Shown in pieces: positions 26,462 to 64,000 of a stretch of DNA of 64,000 bases. Both the position numbers and the translations under genes were made by a program. The notes beneath the pieces are model-generated. The model saw only the letters and a program-made list of their open reading frames with translations. It did not search any database and had not been told where the DNA came from. The first letter of the stretch is position 1, and every line of letters begins with the position of its first letter. The DNA comes from Cyanoderma ruficeps (taxonomy: Eukaryota > Chordata > Aves > Passeriformes > Timaliidae): the NCBI GenBank assembly GCA_008694505.1, contig VZDJ01000060.1:129599-193598 (forward strand). Reading direction: 5' to 3'.

Positions 26462-29400
26462 ACTATGCTGCTTGTCGTGCTCCGGGAATTCCAGCAACAC
26501 CATTATCTCCACTCAGTGTCCTGAGGCAGATCCACTCCTGGGGAGGCCAGTGGTGGCTCCTTTTCCCAGCCTGAGGAGACACAGCATCCTTCTCTCATGG
26601 TGGTGTGTCCACAGCAGAAGTTTTCCCCCTGCTCCCATGACAGCCCCGCCAGCTCTGCAAACAGAACTGCTCCAGTGCCATCCAGGCAGGGCTGCCTGGC
26701 CCCCAGCTGGGCTATTCTCCCTGGAGAAATGGAATTCAGTCTTGCCAGCATTGCCGAGGCCAAGTGCTATCTATGGAATCTCAAACTAAATATCTGTAAA
26801 GCCAGGATGATCCATTTTTTCCAGGGAGTTTTTTCACTGAACCTCTACACCCTTGTCATGAGCACCATCGTTTGTTATCAGCTCTGTCATTGGAGCACAG
26901 ATTGCAGCTGAAGCAACAAGTGTCTGAGAGAGCTGAGTTTAGGAATGTCACAGTGCCACTGGCCTGGTTTCTCTGTAGCAGGACAATAGCCCTGAGCCCT
27001 CTTAGGCATCTGACCAGAACTGGGGTATTTTATTGACAGCAAATATCTCAGCAACAAAGCTTCAGCCCATGCACAGCAGAAACCAATCACAAGGGAAATT
27101 TGTTTGTCTTTTGTAAGAATTTGGACATTTTTTGTGTGAGCAGCAGACACAGGTCTGGGGTCCCAGGGTGGAAAACATATCCCAGACACACCTTGTGCAG
27201 CTGCAGAACTGTGTCACTTCAGCTGCCTCATCAGAGGAATCCTTGATTTTGCACTTTGAGAAGTGGGCACCAATGCAGATAGTGACCTCAGACCACCCAG
27301 ACATTATTTAGCTGAATAGCTTTAGGATGTTTGGGGCTATTTCAAAGCTAAAAATTAATGGCAGAGTACATGGAGAAGGGCAGAAATTTGTATTAAACCT
27401 GGTCCTTCTGTCACTGAGATACACAGACATTTCCAATTCTCTCTTATTGCAGATCTCAAAAGCTTCAGAACCTGGGAGAATTCACAAAACATATCCAAAG
27501 CACCAGTGATTAATATTAACTATCTGAGAAAAGGGAAAAGCAACGATTGCTGCATCCCTTGTTCTCTTCCCTCTTGTACCTCTGGGAATTCTAAGAGTAA
27601 GCCATATCACACAAGAGCAGATTCAGCCATCCATCATCAAAGGGTGCAGAGGAAACACCTCAAGGCACTGCAGAGAATGAGGATGCTGCGAAGATGTGGA
27701 GACCTGCTGTCCTTAGCTGTCTTTAAGATCATACCCTTGGAGCTACCACCCAGAAAATGTGCATTTTGGTTCAGACCAGTGCTAGAGGAGGAAGGGCAAG
27801 AGCAAATCTTTCCTGCTCTCTCAGCCCAGGCATGCTTACATTGCCAGGTGTTTCCGTGCTGAGCCAGTTGGTGTTTTCCTATTCTCAGAGCATCCTTTGC
27901 CCTGCAGTGCCTGCCCTGCTCAGCACAGCACCCATGTGTGTAGGCTGGCATAACTGCCTTGGCTGCTGCAGGTGGAAGGGCTGACATGCTGTACAGAGCT
28001 GACAGCTTCAATTTATGCACATTTTAAATCTTTTTCCACATTCCTGGTAGCTTATGCACACAGGAAAGGGAGCAATGTTCACACATATCCTTAAAAGTAG
28101 CCATGATCACACTATTGTGGAACATGCAGGCTTAGGAGATCACAACCATATATGGGCTCCTTGGGGCTGGAACATCCCTGGCACCCCTGGGAAGAGGACA
28201 GCTGGTGGAATTTTCTACGAAAGGACAATTAATAAAGACCAAATCCTTTTGTATATACATATGTCTAAATATTGGACAACAGATTCAAGGCTTTGCTACC
28301 CCAGAATCCTGAACCTTACAGGACTCCTGCACTCATTAAGAGATTTGTAGCCTCTGACCCACCTTCTAAGTGCAGGGACTGTAAGGGCTGGAGTTAGCAA
28401 AACACCAAGAGGGGCTGTTTAAGGACTGCAAGTCCCAAAGGAACATGCTCCTGAGCCCCTGGTCCCCAAACACTGTTTTGAGAGCAGCACTGATGCTGGA
28501 ATTCTGCTTTCCCTGACCTTGAACTCTCCAGCCACAGCCTCACCCCAACACCTCATCTCTGCAGCAGCCAGCACCCCAAGACTTTATTTTTCTTCTTATC
28601 TGAGGTCCAGGAGCTTTCAGGGACATCAGAGCCAGTGTGCTGCTGTGCCACTCCCTGCTCAGCCATGGCAGGGAGCAGGACAGCAGGAGCCAGACTGTCC
28701 CCAGTGCCACCAAGGTGCAAAGTCCCCTCTGATGTTAACGTGGCCGAAGGCACCAGGTATTTTGCAAATGCCTTTGGGATAAATGAGACACAAGGCTCCC
28801 AGATGAGTCGCGGAAGTGGAAAGCAGGGGCACACACAGTGTTTGTGCTGGGCAGTGTTGCTACGCCTGCACTGGACACAGAGAGTACACAAACACTCCCA
28901 GTCCCTGGGTTCCCTCATAGGCTTGGCAGATTTTTGTTACCGTTTTCAGCAAGGACATCATTTCTCCATTTCCACGTTACTTGCCTCGTCTTCCAATTAT
29001 TCTCCAGTCACAGATTGCCAAAAATGTTTTTTGCAATTTACTGTTGTGAGATTATATTTGGGCCCATTGGCATCTGAGAGCCACTTTTCACCCCCACCTC
29101 CTCTCCCCACCTCAGCAAGAACTTTCCTCCACAAAACTCCCCACGTCTGGTAAGAAACACTTTTTTGGAGTCATGACAAGAGGAAGTCCTCTTGCAACAG
29201 TGCAAACAGCCATGATGGCCACAAACTGGCTGCAGAGGTCAGCAAAGCCTAGTGCTAGGAATGGCCTAATGCTGGGGTGATGTGAGACACACACCTGTGA
29301 GACATGGGGAGCTCCTGGGAGAAGGTGCCCTTGCAGGCTCGGGGCTGGTGGAAGTGTTTGAACCATCTCTGAGATGCACCAGCAGCTCCAGCAAGGACTG

Positions 29401-31479
29401 CAGCTCATCTCTGACCAAAACTCATCCTGCAGTCAGCTTGTGGCCACTGGCCTTAAACGCCTCATTCTGAAAGCTTAATAGGGAATAAATGGCCAAGAAG
29501 CAGCTGGGCTTAAAGGAGAAAACAAAGCACAGAGGAGGTGTCTGTGAGCACCTCCATACTCCCAGGTGCTTGAGATGGTGGTGGCTCCTGTGGGGGGGCT
29601 CAGGGGGTCAGAGCAGTCGGTGTTGCAACAAGGTCTCCTCTCCTTTGTGCTGATAAGGACTCAGCTGGATGGTGCATGAGGTGTGGTGAACCTGGCAAGG
29701 CATGGTGAGGGTCTCTGGAGCTGGGGTGGGCTGGGCTCTGCACGGCCTGGATCTGCAGGGATGCAGTGGTGATGGACAATTGCTGTCCTTTCCAATATTG
29801 CCATCTAGAGGACCCAGCAAGGACCAGAGCTCCTTGCAGGCCATGATGAGATAAGGGAGAAGAATCAAAGCCTTTGCTTTTGAAAAATATTACTTCATAT
29901 AAATGCCACCCCAGCAGGATGTGGAGATGCAGAGCCAAGGGTGCAGAACTGTCTGTGGCTTTGGGCATGGCAATACAGGATTACTCTAAAAGCAGCCCAG
30001 TGATTTTTTTCAGGCTGTAGATACCCCGTGTTGACCCATTTCCCAGCGCTTTACTGATCCCCATATGAAGGTGGACAGATGGTACTGACTGAACACTGCC
30101 CCTCATCAGCTCAAACTGAACAGAACTAATAAAACTGGAACTAAGCAGCAAATGACAGCTCTGTGCACCTGCCTGCAGGGGAAGGCCCCCTCCCCAGACC
30201 ATGCAGGGAACTGCCTTGTCCCTGCTTGTTGTGCTTCTGAACAGTACCTACCCAAAATATGTTTGCATGGCTGATACGAGATGCCAGCTCCTGGCCCATT
30301 GTGTGCCCAGCTGCAGCTGCCTGTGCTGGGCTGAGGGTGGATACAGATCAGAGGATCCCAGCTACATTTTGGGTGTTGGGGATACCACTCACTGATGGTG
30401 AGGGGCCTGAATCACACCTTGTTTCAAGGAAACAATACATTCAAACAGGTCTGCTGCAATTCTTCTGAGGGTTTGGGAAGGTGAAGGGCTGCCAAAAGGC
30501 ATTTGTTCAATTGCTAAATGATGTCCGTGTTTGTTTTAGTTACATGCCCGAGTCCAACCCAAGCTGGGCTGGATAGCATGTATCCAGTGGGATTAGTGGT
30601 GTTTATTCCAACTGTTGGGATGTTGAGGTGGGAGTGTACAGCGGAATTAGCATCATTTCATAGCAAGAAAATAATATAACACCTTTGTCCCATTCCTGTG
30701 ACTTCCAGTAGCACAGGCCACCCATGACCAGCACCACACCAGGGAACCTCGCTCACAGTTTTTGTGAGCTGCAATCTCAGTTATGGGACAGCCCAGCAGG
30801 ACAGCTCAGGATTCACCACCCCACACGAAGGCCACAGTCTCTTTGAAAAGCAGCACAGACACCCCCTCAGCTGCCCACTGCTATGGGTGGGAGACAAGTG
30901 TGTTACACAGATATCAGGGCCACCCTCCTGCAGCCAGGCAGAGCTGTAACAGTGTGGTTTTACACCATCCAAGGGATGAAAGCTGTCCTTTGCAAACCAA
31001 AGCCCTCAGAAAGAGATTCCTGGAGTTTCTGAGGTGCCCTCTGCACTGAAGGATTGTAAAGCATTTGAACAACTTGCCGTTTCAGCACGTGGCACCAAAA
31101 AAATGGTGTGGTGGGAGTCAGAGGGTAGAACCACCAGCCAGGAGCCCAAGTGCAAATTCAACAGTCCCAGAGGATATAAAAGCCTGGGAAAGCTCAGGAA
31201 CCTCGTTTTGCAAATACCCCATGGTGAAGCCTCTGTGCAGGTCTACTCACTGCCCCAGGGCTGGGAGTGGGCAGCACTACCCCAGCTGGATTTGCTGCTC
31301 CTGGAGGAGCTTTTGGCAACCAGCATGGCACTGTTCCTGCAAGGAAGGTGTGTCCCAGGAGCTGGGCTGAAGGCAGAGCGTGCACCCCAGCCCAGCTGCC
31401 CTCCAGTCCTCAGGGTCCAGCATCCGTGGCTGCTGCCCAAGGCCGTGAACAAACTGGTCTCAGAAGGTCAAGTGGCACG
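26462..31479. other. Non-coding intergenic block downstream of SLC9A6
   Basis: No coding exon is recognised. The longest frame, 31034-31771 on the plus strand, has no family motif and overlaps the SLC9A6 poly-A region on the other strand, so it is taken as chance. Confidence 0.5.
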
Positions 31480-31497
31480 TCGTCACTTTGCTACAGA

Positions 31498-31503
31498 TTT
31501 ATT
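31498..31503 (-). terminator. SLC9A6: Distal polyadenylation signal of SLC9A6 (AATAAA)
   Basis: TTTATT on the plus strand reads AATAAA on the minus strand. It lies about 3.45 kb after the stop, with a T-rich upstream stretch and cleavage expected near 31,480. It is chosen over the proximal AATAAA at 32885-32880 because the AT-rich UTR composition continues to this point. Confidence 0.55.
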
Positions 31504-32879
31504 TCCGTGTGAATTAATGAAACAGTACACACAATTCCAAAAAAGAAAAAAAAAAATCTTTTATAGGCCCATACTCCTTCTTTCACAGTACAACGCAACA
31601 GTAAAGGATTTAGTCAGTGTAAACAGAAGGTCCAATAGTGATCATCAGCTATCACAGATCAGCTGCACAAACACCATAGCTACGGGGTTAATGCCATTGC
31701 CACACAAATTGACAGTACCAGTACAAATCATAACTTTACCTACAATGCTTTTTCATGTGCAAAAACCATGAAAATTCAATTTACAGAAGAAGGGCACCTT
31801 CTCTAAATCTTTGTGGGGGCCGTAAAGTGCCTCCTCAGGGCTGTCTTATCTATTTGGCAAAGGTCTCAGGCCCTGATTCTCCAAGGTACCCTGAACTCCA
31901 TCTGCAGCATAAAGCATCAGGGCCATGCCTCTGGCATTCCTGTGTGTTCTGCTGCAGCCCAGTACAGAAAATAATCAGCTGAGGATGAATCCCATTCATT
32001 TATGAAATCACTCATGAATTTAGGCTTAGATTCATTAATTGACTAAGGCTAATCCAAAGTCCTGGTTATATTATATATGGATCATAACGTAACCCATAAA
32101 ATCATCACTGGGTAACTCCTTTTCCTTTCATGTACTAACTGAACTGTTACTGCTCTAAAAGTTGAGGCTTATGGGTAATGTGTTGGCAAGTTTACAGTGA
32201 GTGGACAAATTACTGAAGTCAAAGGGTCAGAGGAAGAGAGGAATGTTACCACAGCCATGGCAAAACATTAGCTGGTGGCCACCTCGAAGAAAATTTGCAC
32301 CTCAGCTGGGAATGCCGGGGAGGGAGCCCTGGGACAGCAGAACTGCAGAGTCCTGCACCTCCAGCTGCACCAACTCTGTAAAGTGAATCCATAGTCAGGC
32401 TATACAGGAAAAAACAAGAGGTAGTAATTTATCATACCTCTTCAAAAAGGCAGAACAAACAAAAAACAGGATGTAGAAGTGATGCAGTAAACCTAAAACC
32501 AACAGGTTTCTACTTTTTTTTTCCTTTTTTGTTTTTTTAAACACATGAAGTTAAGTTACAGACATCATATAAAATGCACACTCACTTTATGAAATTCCTG
32601 CATAGTAGGAAACAAAGGCCAGTGCTAATCCAACTTTGTTAACAGCGGTATGCCATTTACAGGTGCAAGGAAGATGCCCCAAATATACCCAAATATAAAC
32701 AGAGCATTACCCCCCTTCTAGGGAGGTCCTATGGCAACACTTACACATTTTGTTCAGAAGGAAAAAGAAAGCGTATTCTTGGGGATAAACTGCCAAAATA
32801 ATTACTGTTTCACATCCATAAATTTAAGGCAATGTTACTTACACCTGAGAAAATGAAAATAAAAGAACAACCATGTAGA

Positions 32880-32885
32880 TTTATT
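32880..32885 (-). terminator. SLC9A6: Possible proximal polyadenylation signal of SLC9A6
   Basis: A canonical AATAAA on the minus strand inside the predicted 3'UTR. Its use would shorten the UTR by about 1.4 kb. Confidence 0.35.
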
Positions 32886-34954
32886 TTCTCAACTATACAT
32901 ATACACTTGAAACATCAGAATTTTCTGTCTCCTCCAACTCTCAAGTGGTGCTGGGGAAAACGACTGTGGGGACACTGCTCTGAGGTCTCAGGGTCAGATC
33001 CTGAGAGATGCAGAGTTTGTTCCCAAGACAGCTAATGGGAGCTGTGAGTGCTCAGACTCACCTGGCTCCCTTTCATGTATTTTCATTTTAAATACCTCTG
33101 TTTAAGCCCTCTGGAGAGGGTTAACTCCAGAATGGACCTGTAGTGCAACAGTAACCCTGAAAGGTTTGTATAGCAAAACTGTAGAAAAAATAGACAATAA
33201 AATTACATGCAGTAAATTACTATGATTCTCCCTTTCCAGGAGAAAAAAAGATGTTAGGGTTATCAGTTTTACTGCACCTTTAGTTGTTGGAATTCTGGAA
33301 ACTTAGATTTTGGGGTTTTAGTATATAGTAATACATGTGAATCAAGATGGAGGGCTCTGGGTCCTTCTTCTTCACCTTCTTCTTCCTTCTTCTTCAGGGG
33401 TTTAGGTGGTTTTCTGTAATTGGGTGAAAAAGGTCTGCATCGCGGGCCTTGGGTGGTCATTATTGGGTCAAAAGTATAAATTATATAGGTGTCATCTCGT
33501 TATTCGGCAATTATCACTTAAATAACCTTGGAAAGAGTTAGAAGCTCTCCATTTTACCGCTGTTCTCTAACTTGCTAGTTAGAGCTCACAGCTCGTGAGT
33601 CAGTGAATAGGTAAGAAATAATAAACACTCCTCAAGTCTGAACTCGAAACCTACATTTCCCGTGTATTAATCTCAACCTTGGCAAGGAAGAAAGGAAGCC
33701 AGAACCTCCACACTTAGCCATTCCCATAACTACAGCATAAATCCTTTAACACTAGTGTGAAATCACAAATTGTTCTGCGCTCTTCCTAGAAAAATAAAAA
33801 CGTAAATTAATACCAAAAAATCAACTCGCAAACATTTCTCATTAAATGATAAGAGACACAAGAAAGGTCGGGTGGGGACTGCAGACACACAGCATGCTAA
33901 GGAGTGACCAAACAAAGTGCAATGGTTTCTGACTCTGTGAGGGGACGGACGGATGGCTCCCCTTCAGTACCAGCTGGATGCCTCTGGGGAGCTCCAAAGG
34001 TACCGTGTGGATCTGCAGCCCTAAAGCTCGAGTTTGGGGCTGGCTGGGCTCCACAGCCCCGTGTGCAGCTGCAGCAGCTCTGCACACCTTGGCTACATCT
34101 GTGACTGCAGGACAGGGACTGGCCTGCGCAAGGACACGGCCGCTTCCCCAGCGTGAAATTTAGTTGCCAAAAGAGAATTTGATGGCTGGTTCTGGAAAGC
34201 TGCTTGAGCCACAGCTGAAAGATGGACTCAGACCTAAAATCTGTGCATGCCTAGTGTAGTTTCTGTGGGATCGCCTCCTTCTCCTGAACACAACTGCAGG
34301 CACCAACCATCCCTCTTTCCTGCTCCTGTCCAAGCAGCTGGACACCCACAGCCCTTGCTGTCAGCTTTGGCCAGGGTCTGCCATGAGCCCACTAAAGCAG
34401 GGCTTGGGCAGAGGGTCACTAAAAAGCACAAAGTCTCCAGGTTCCCACAGTGAAACAAGTTTATCACCATCCACTGCCTGGCGAGAGGGTCTGTGGGCAG
34501 ATTTTCTGCTAATATTTCAAATGTGACTATCCAAAGATCAGAGACCAAAAGAAACTCAACAATCCTCATCAGACTAGAAAGCAATTTCCACTGCTCACCA
34601 GCAGCTCCCTACCCTCCTCTCCCAGGTTCAAAGGATGAACAGGGAGTCACAGCTCCTTTACTCACCCACTAGGAACTAAATCCTTCATCAAAACACACAT
34701 TAACAAAGCTCACTGTGTGCAAAAGACTCTTACGCTAAAACAGTTCCACCCTACATAGTGCAGTCAACACAGTTTTTAACTTAAATTTGCAGCTTGTTCT
34801 TTACAAGTGCTTAGCAGAGAATATTTATATTCTTTTGACACCATATAAATAATATTTATACAGCTTAGACATTTTGAGACATGCATTAAACTTTAGGTAG
34901 TACATACTTCTTGATCATATATGCAAATATTACTGTCAATTAAACCAAGCAACC

Positions 34955-57387
<22,433 letters not shown>

Positions 57388-58226
57388 TCAGAGGGGTTTG
57401 TAAGAGGGAAGAAGAGAAATCCCTGGACAGGCTTGGTGCAAGGTAGTTTAGCGCGGCCACGCACAGGAGCAGGTGTTGTTTGCGCAGGGTGCTTTGGAGG
57501 GATGTCCTGCAGGACGCAGCCCGGCCCCGGCTTATGGGGAGACGGAGTCCAGGGGGATCCTGGAGGCTGGTCGTGCCTTCATACCGTGCCAAGGCATGTG
57601 GATGGTGCCAAGATCCGCTATCAGCCCCGCAGTGGGGTCAGGGTAAACTTCCCACCTTTTTAACCAAGAAATAGAGGGGGGATGCGTGAAGCCGGTGGGT
57701 CAAGGGTTGCAAATAAATGCCAATGATCAGCTTAAAGATGACTTGTAGGAAACGTCCTCAAAGAATTGCCTTTGTGCTTTGGGCGCATGGAAGACCCAGG
57801 ATGCTTGGCTGTGTGGGACCCTGCACCCTTGCTTTGCCCTAAGCCTGGCTCGACCCGGGGCGTCCCTCCTGTGTGCGTCCTTTTGCCCGGCTTTTTCTTG
57901 CACCGGTTTCTTAAGCTTTGAGGTTAAACACGTGGAAAGCGGGAATTAACTCCGGCACCACTGGCCCTAAGCTCTGTTTTCTGCTGGAATGGGTCCTGCC
58001 TGGCCCGATGGAGGGAAAGGGCCTGTTCTCTTCATCCATCCCACAGGACCATCCCTGGCTCCCGCGGTCCGCTGACCCCCTCCCACCCGGCGTGGGAAAG
58101 CGGCGGCGTGGCCCCGCCCCCTGCCGCTTCGGCCACGCCCCCTTTGCGCGCCCGCGCTCCTCGGGCGCGGTTTGGCCCCGCCCCCGGTGACGCCATCATC
58201 GGGCGCCCTGGCGGCGGCGGACGGAT

Positions 58227-60986
<2,760 letters not shown>

Positions 60987-61106
60987 GACTTTTACCAATC
61001 ATACCAATAACCCAGGACACTGAGATGTAATATTCAAGTTGGGGATGTAAACACTTTTTTAATTTCTGGAGCAGTATTTATATTGATCTTCCAGACTTTA
61101 TAAAAA

Positions 61107-61133
61107 ATATATATATAAATATATATGTATATA
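61107..61133. repeat. AT-rich simple repeat in MMGT1 3'UTR
   Basis: Interrupted (AT)n with AAATATATATATAAATATATATG. Such tracts can act as mRNA stability elements, but nothing specific is claimed. Confidence 0.85.
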
Positions 61134-62987
61134 AACTAATGACCTTCTTTGTACACTGTTAATGAGAATGACCAAATTGTGGATTGGCAATGCAGTGTAA
61201 ATTCTACAGTTATGCTGTGAAACACATCTTCAAAGTTTCAGATATTAAAATGAGTTGCAGCTAACTTAACTTCAGTTAAAACATAATGCAAGCTAGTTTT
61301 TCCTGCAATTAATGTTCTTTGACAGGAGGGATTGTTTGAGTGTATTTATTTTCTCAGATTGCTTGCACTATAGTCTGTGGACCCCCTCAGAAATGCTGTG
61401 TGCACTGCATCACTGAACAGCAGGAAAAGGGGCAGCATCTGATCCTAGAATGCCTGTGAGACACCAGCATAGTGTGGCAGGGGAAGTCAAAGAGATTACT
61501 TTTATTTTTCATTTTTTTACTATGCTTAAAGACAGTTGTGTGAAGGGTTATTCTTTTTTTCCTGTTTTTTCACTACCACGTTATTTCCTCATTGCCCTCT
61601 GTCGTTCCATGTAAGTTGCCCCAGGTTGGCTGGGCTGTGGCTGTGCATTGGTGCTTGTGTGGGGGAGGCAGCTCCCGTAGATCACCTGCCACACTCCGTG
61701 TTCTCCAGCTGTGAACTGGGGAATGTTGAACTTTGTGTATGTGCTGAACATGATGTTGGCACCAGGTACAACCTCCAGGTCATTGTCATATTTAAGTATC
61801 AGTAAGAACTGTCCCTTCTGTGAGTGATCCAGGGGTAGGATCCAGCAGCTTGCTCTGTTTGCTGGCACTAATCCAGGATAGCTACCCCTTCTCTGCCAAC
61901 AGAGCCTTCCACCTTTATTTTTCCAGCTGAGCCCTTGGTTGATTTCAGATTACTGTCTTGATTTCATGTATTAGAACTGATCATACTGTCTTTAACTCGT
62001 ACTTATGTCTAAATTCTTATCTCCCCTCAGGGGCTGAATCAATGCTAAAATTTCTTCTTGGTCTGGCTTTTCACCTCCCTGATGCAGCAGAGGGAGGGTA
62101 GGTCAAGATACTGGTGGGGCCAGCAAGAATTTGGCCTGGTTGGAAGATGTTTCACTGGCACAGTGGAAGCTCAGCCTTTTGTCCTGGTATCTGTTGAGTT
62201 GTGTTTGGTATTTTTTTAAACTGTTAAGAACTGTCAAAGGCAAAAAGCTTGGCAAAAATACTGTGTAAACCGAAGCCTCTTTTTCTAGCTCTGCCCATCC
62301 TATGGAGTGGGTGCCCCAGTGCTCGAGCAATATCCATGGCTGCTGCTCTACAATCACTCTTAAGCATCTGGGTTTGATTAGAAAGGGTTACTCTGCCAGC
62401 TGAAAGCATCTGAGCTGCAGGATTAGTTCCTAAAGTGTCCTGGTCCCCCTCTTGCTGGTGTCACAAATCAGCTCCTGCCAGCACTAAAAGCCTCAGCAAT
62501 AGTATTGGGTCATCTCTCCATTGTGGACAGAGCTCTTCCCTTGGGGAACAGGGCTGCTGTGCAGTTGCTGCTGCATAGAGAGGAGGCAGAATATGGGCTA
62601 GGTGACCTTGTGGGACAGAGGAGAGACAGAATTAGCAGAGGAAGGGAGAAGCACAGCAGGAGCTCAGTAACCACTGTAGTAGATGGGTTCTGCAGCCGTG
62701 GTTCCACTGAGTCCTTTGCAGAGGGTCTTAGCGCCGAGCTGCTCATACAAAACGTCTGAGAAGGCCCGTTTGTGCTGCTGGAAGGGTACAGGGACCTGCC
62801 CGAGGTGGGAGGTGCTGCTGGGACAGGGAGGTGGAGAACATCACCTGCTGCTCAGAGCAGGTACTACTGGGAGCATCCTGTGGCTGCTGCAGGGCCCTTC
62901 TCGTGAGGAGTAGCCTCACCCTGCAGCAGCAGCGGTTCTATCACAAAGCTGTACAAATTATTTTTTCTTATTGATCTCACAATGTCA

Positions 62988-62993
62988 AATAAA
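62988..62993 (+). terminator. MMGT1: Polyadenylation signal of MMGT1 (AATAAA)
   Basis: AATAAA is followed about 20-30 bases on by a GT/T-rich stretch (TTGTTTGTTTATTT), the usual downstream element. Cleavage is expected near 63,010. Confidence 0.65.
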
Positions 62994-63010
62994 AATTGAT
63001 ATCATTAAAG

Positions 63011-64000
63011 GGCTTGTTTGTTTATTTCTGACCATCCTGGAGTCTGCTGCAGCAAATCCCTGGTGAGCGATTGTTTAAAAGTGACTGCCCATCACTGACA
63101 TGAAGTGATTGCCTTTATTGTGGCAGCTCTTGTGTGAAAGTGCTGTCTGGCCTGGTGTTCATTAGTGGGAGATAAGATCAGAAGCAGGGATCAAAATAGC
63201 TGGAAGTAGCTGAGTAAAACACTTAGGAGGGAAATATTGCCAGCCTGGGGATCTGCTTGCCTTTGAGGCTCCTCGTCATCCTCTCTGGCAAAGCTGACGT
63301 ATTTTCTTTCTTCAATTTAACCACAGTAAAGGCTTTTTCTACCATGTGCTAAGCCCCTGACAGCTCATGGGACAGGCTCTTGCATGGTCTGGTGTTGCAA
63401 CAGTTATCGGGGGAAACACTCAGGGTGCTCCTGAGGCTGGTGATAGTTAAAATCCTGGATTTGAGCAAGATCACTTCTCACCCCTTGCTCTGCTTTTCCA
63501 CTGGGGGAGGTTGAAAAGTTAGCAAAAGCACTGGAGGAGTTTGCTCAACTACGGCATCCATCAGGATTGCACCAGAGAGAGCAGCAGACTCACCCCTCAT
63601 CTGCTTTCTGTGCTGCTGCATTTCTGCATCCAGCACAGACTATGAGAGGAAAACACCAATAAAACCACTGGTTTGGGAAGGGGCACCCTAACTAGCTCCC
63701 AAAGCCACCTCGTGCTTACCTTGCAGCACGGGGTTCTTCACAGATGAGCTTCTCTTCTTGAAAAGCAGAGCAAGAGTTGAGCCAAGAGTTTCTTGAATTA
63801 GACTGGAGAGTTTCCAGCCTCGCCCAATGCACATTTACAGCCGTCACATCTTGAATTGCTTTGGCTACAAGCCGTGATATTTCTACTACATTAAATAGAA
63901 AAATAAAAAAAATATGTGCTGGTAATTTCCATTCATTGCTGAAGTAGCAGGTTTAATCTGCATTAATTTTGCTGGGTTTTTGAGATACTCCAGTGAGAGC
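63011..64000. other. Non-coding sequence beyond MMGT1
   Basis: No exon or repeat is recognised. An A-rich stretch near 63,897-63,911 contains a further AATAAA that could serve as a distal MMGT1 poly-A signal. Confidence 0.5.

Larger units (their letters stand above)
31480..34954 (-). other. SLC9A6: SLC9A6 3' untranslated region (predicted)
   Basis: About 3.5 kb follows the stop codon on the minus strand. It is clearly more AT-rich than the flanking intergenic DNA and has no exon-like structure, as expected for a long 3'UTR. The distal end is set by AATAAA at 31503-31498. A proximal AATAAA at 32885-32880 would give a shorter form of about 2.1 kb. A 63-codon open frame with a Lys/Glu-rich run (33460-33269) is low complexity and is not called as a gene. 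Confidence 0.6.
60987..63010 (+). other. MMGT1: MMGT1 3' untranslated region (predicted)
   Basis: About 2.0 kb after the stop, AT-rich at first, with an AT dinucleotide-like tract at 61,107-61,133. Human MMGT1 also has a long 3'UTR. The end is set by AATAAA at 62988-62993. The open frames inside have no family similarity that I recognise. Confidence 0.65.

Noticed and set aside
29050..29153. Possible coding segment in the frame 28635-29153
   Set aside because: Random-looking composition, no splice signals and no family similarity.
31034..31771. 245-codon plus-strand open frame
   Set aside because: No recognisable domain, no initiator or splice context, and it overlaps the predicted SLC9A6 poly-A site on the other strand.
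33269..33460. 63-codon minus-strand frame with a Lys/Glu-rich stretch
   Set aside because: The charged run comes from a purine-rich simple sequence within the SLC9A6 3'UTR; no conserved motif is visible.

Overview
The window looks like avian nuclear DNA. It carries CR1 LINE fragments with the characteristic 3' end, an avian-type endogenous retroviral LTR, short introns and compact CpG islands. Four N runs (7327-7352, 13635, 17602, 44091) point to a draft assembly. Two vertebrate genes are recognised exon by exon. SLC9A6 (endosomal Na+/H+ exchanger NHE6) lies on the minus strand with CDS from 57102 down to 34955. MMGT1/EMC5 (ER membrane complex subunit 5) lies on the plus strand with CDS from 58227 to 60986. 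They stand head to head across a 1.1-kb CpG-rich interval, the same arrangement as on human Xq26.3.

Layout: 1 to about 31,480 has no convincing coding exon. It holds two CR1 fragments and three short GC-rich or TATA-bearing stretches (about 10,370-10,740, 17,400-17,600 and 26,360-26,455) that could be promoters or first exons. In human the next gene beyond the SLC9A6 3' end is FHL1, in the same orientation, so a minus-strand FHL1 5' exon is a reasonable guess for 17,438-17,600. No LIM-domain coding sequence is present. 31,480-34,954 is the likely SLC9A6 3'UTR. 34,955-57,102 holds 16 coding exons (2046 nt, 681 aa). All junctions were placed by hand and all phases close.

The most interesting structure is in the SLC9A6 introns. 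Three have U12-type (minor spliceosome) signals: intron 7 is AT-AC, and introns 10 and 14 are GT-AG with GTATCCTT donors and CCTTAA branch motifs. Intron 8 begins with GC. Exon 2 keeps an in-frame upstream donor that would remove 32 residues, which corresponds to the two known human NHE6 isoforms. Intron 6 holds a diverged 2-kb tandem duplication whose copies meet at a single N, about 20 nt short of where exon 6 would start. Intron 1 holds a sense-oriented LTR with a 54-bp duplication in its U3 region, and a CR1.

MMGT1 has four coding exons (402 nt, 133 aa) and a likely 3'UTR to about 63,010. NHE6 sets endosomal pH, and EMC5 is a core subunit of the complex that inserts multi-pass membrane proteins. 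The shared promoter region suggests housekeeping co-expression. I found no clearly new biological system; the notable observations are splice-site biology, the duplication and the LTR.
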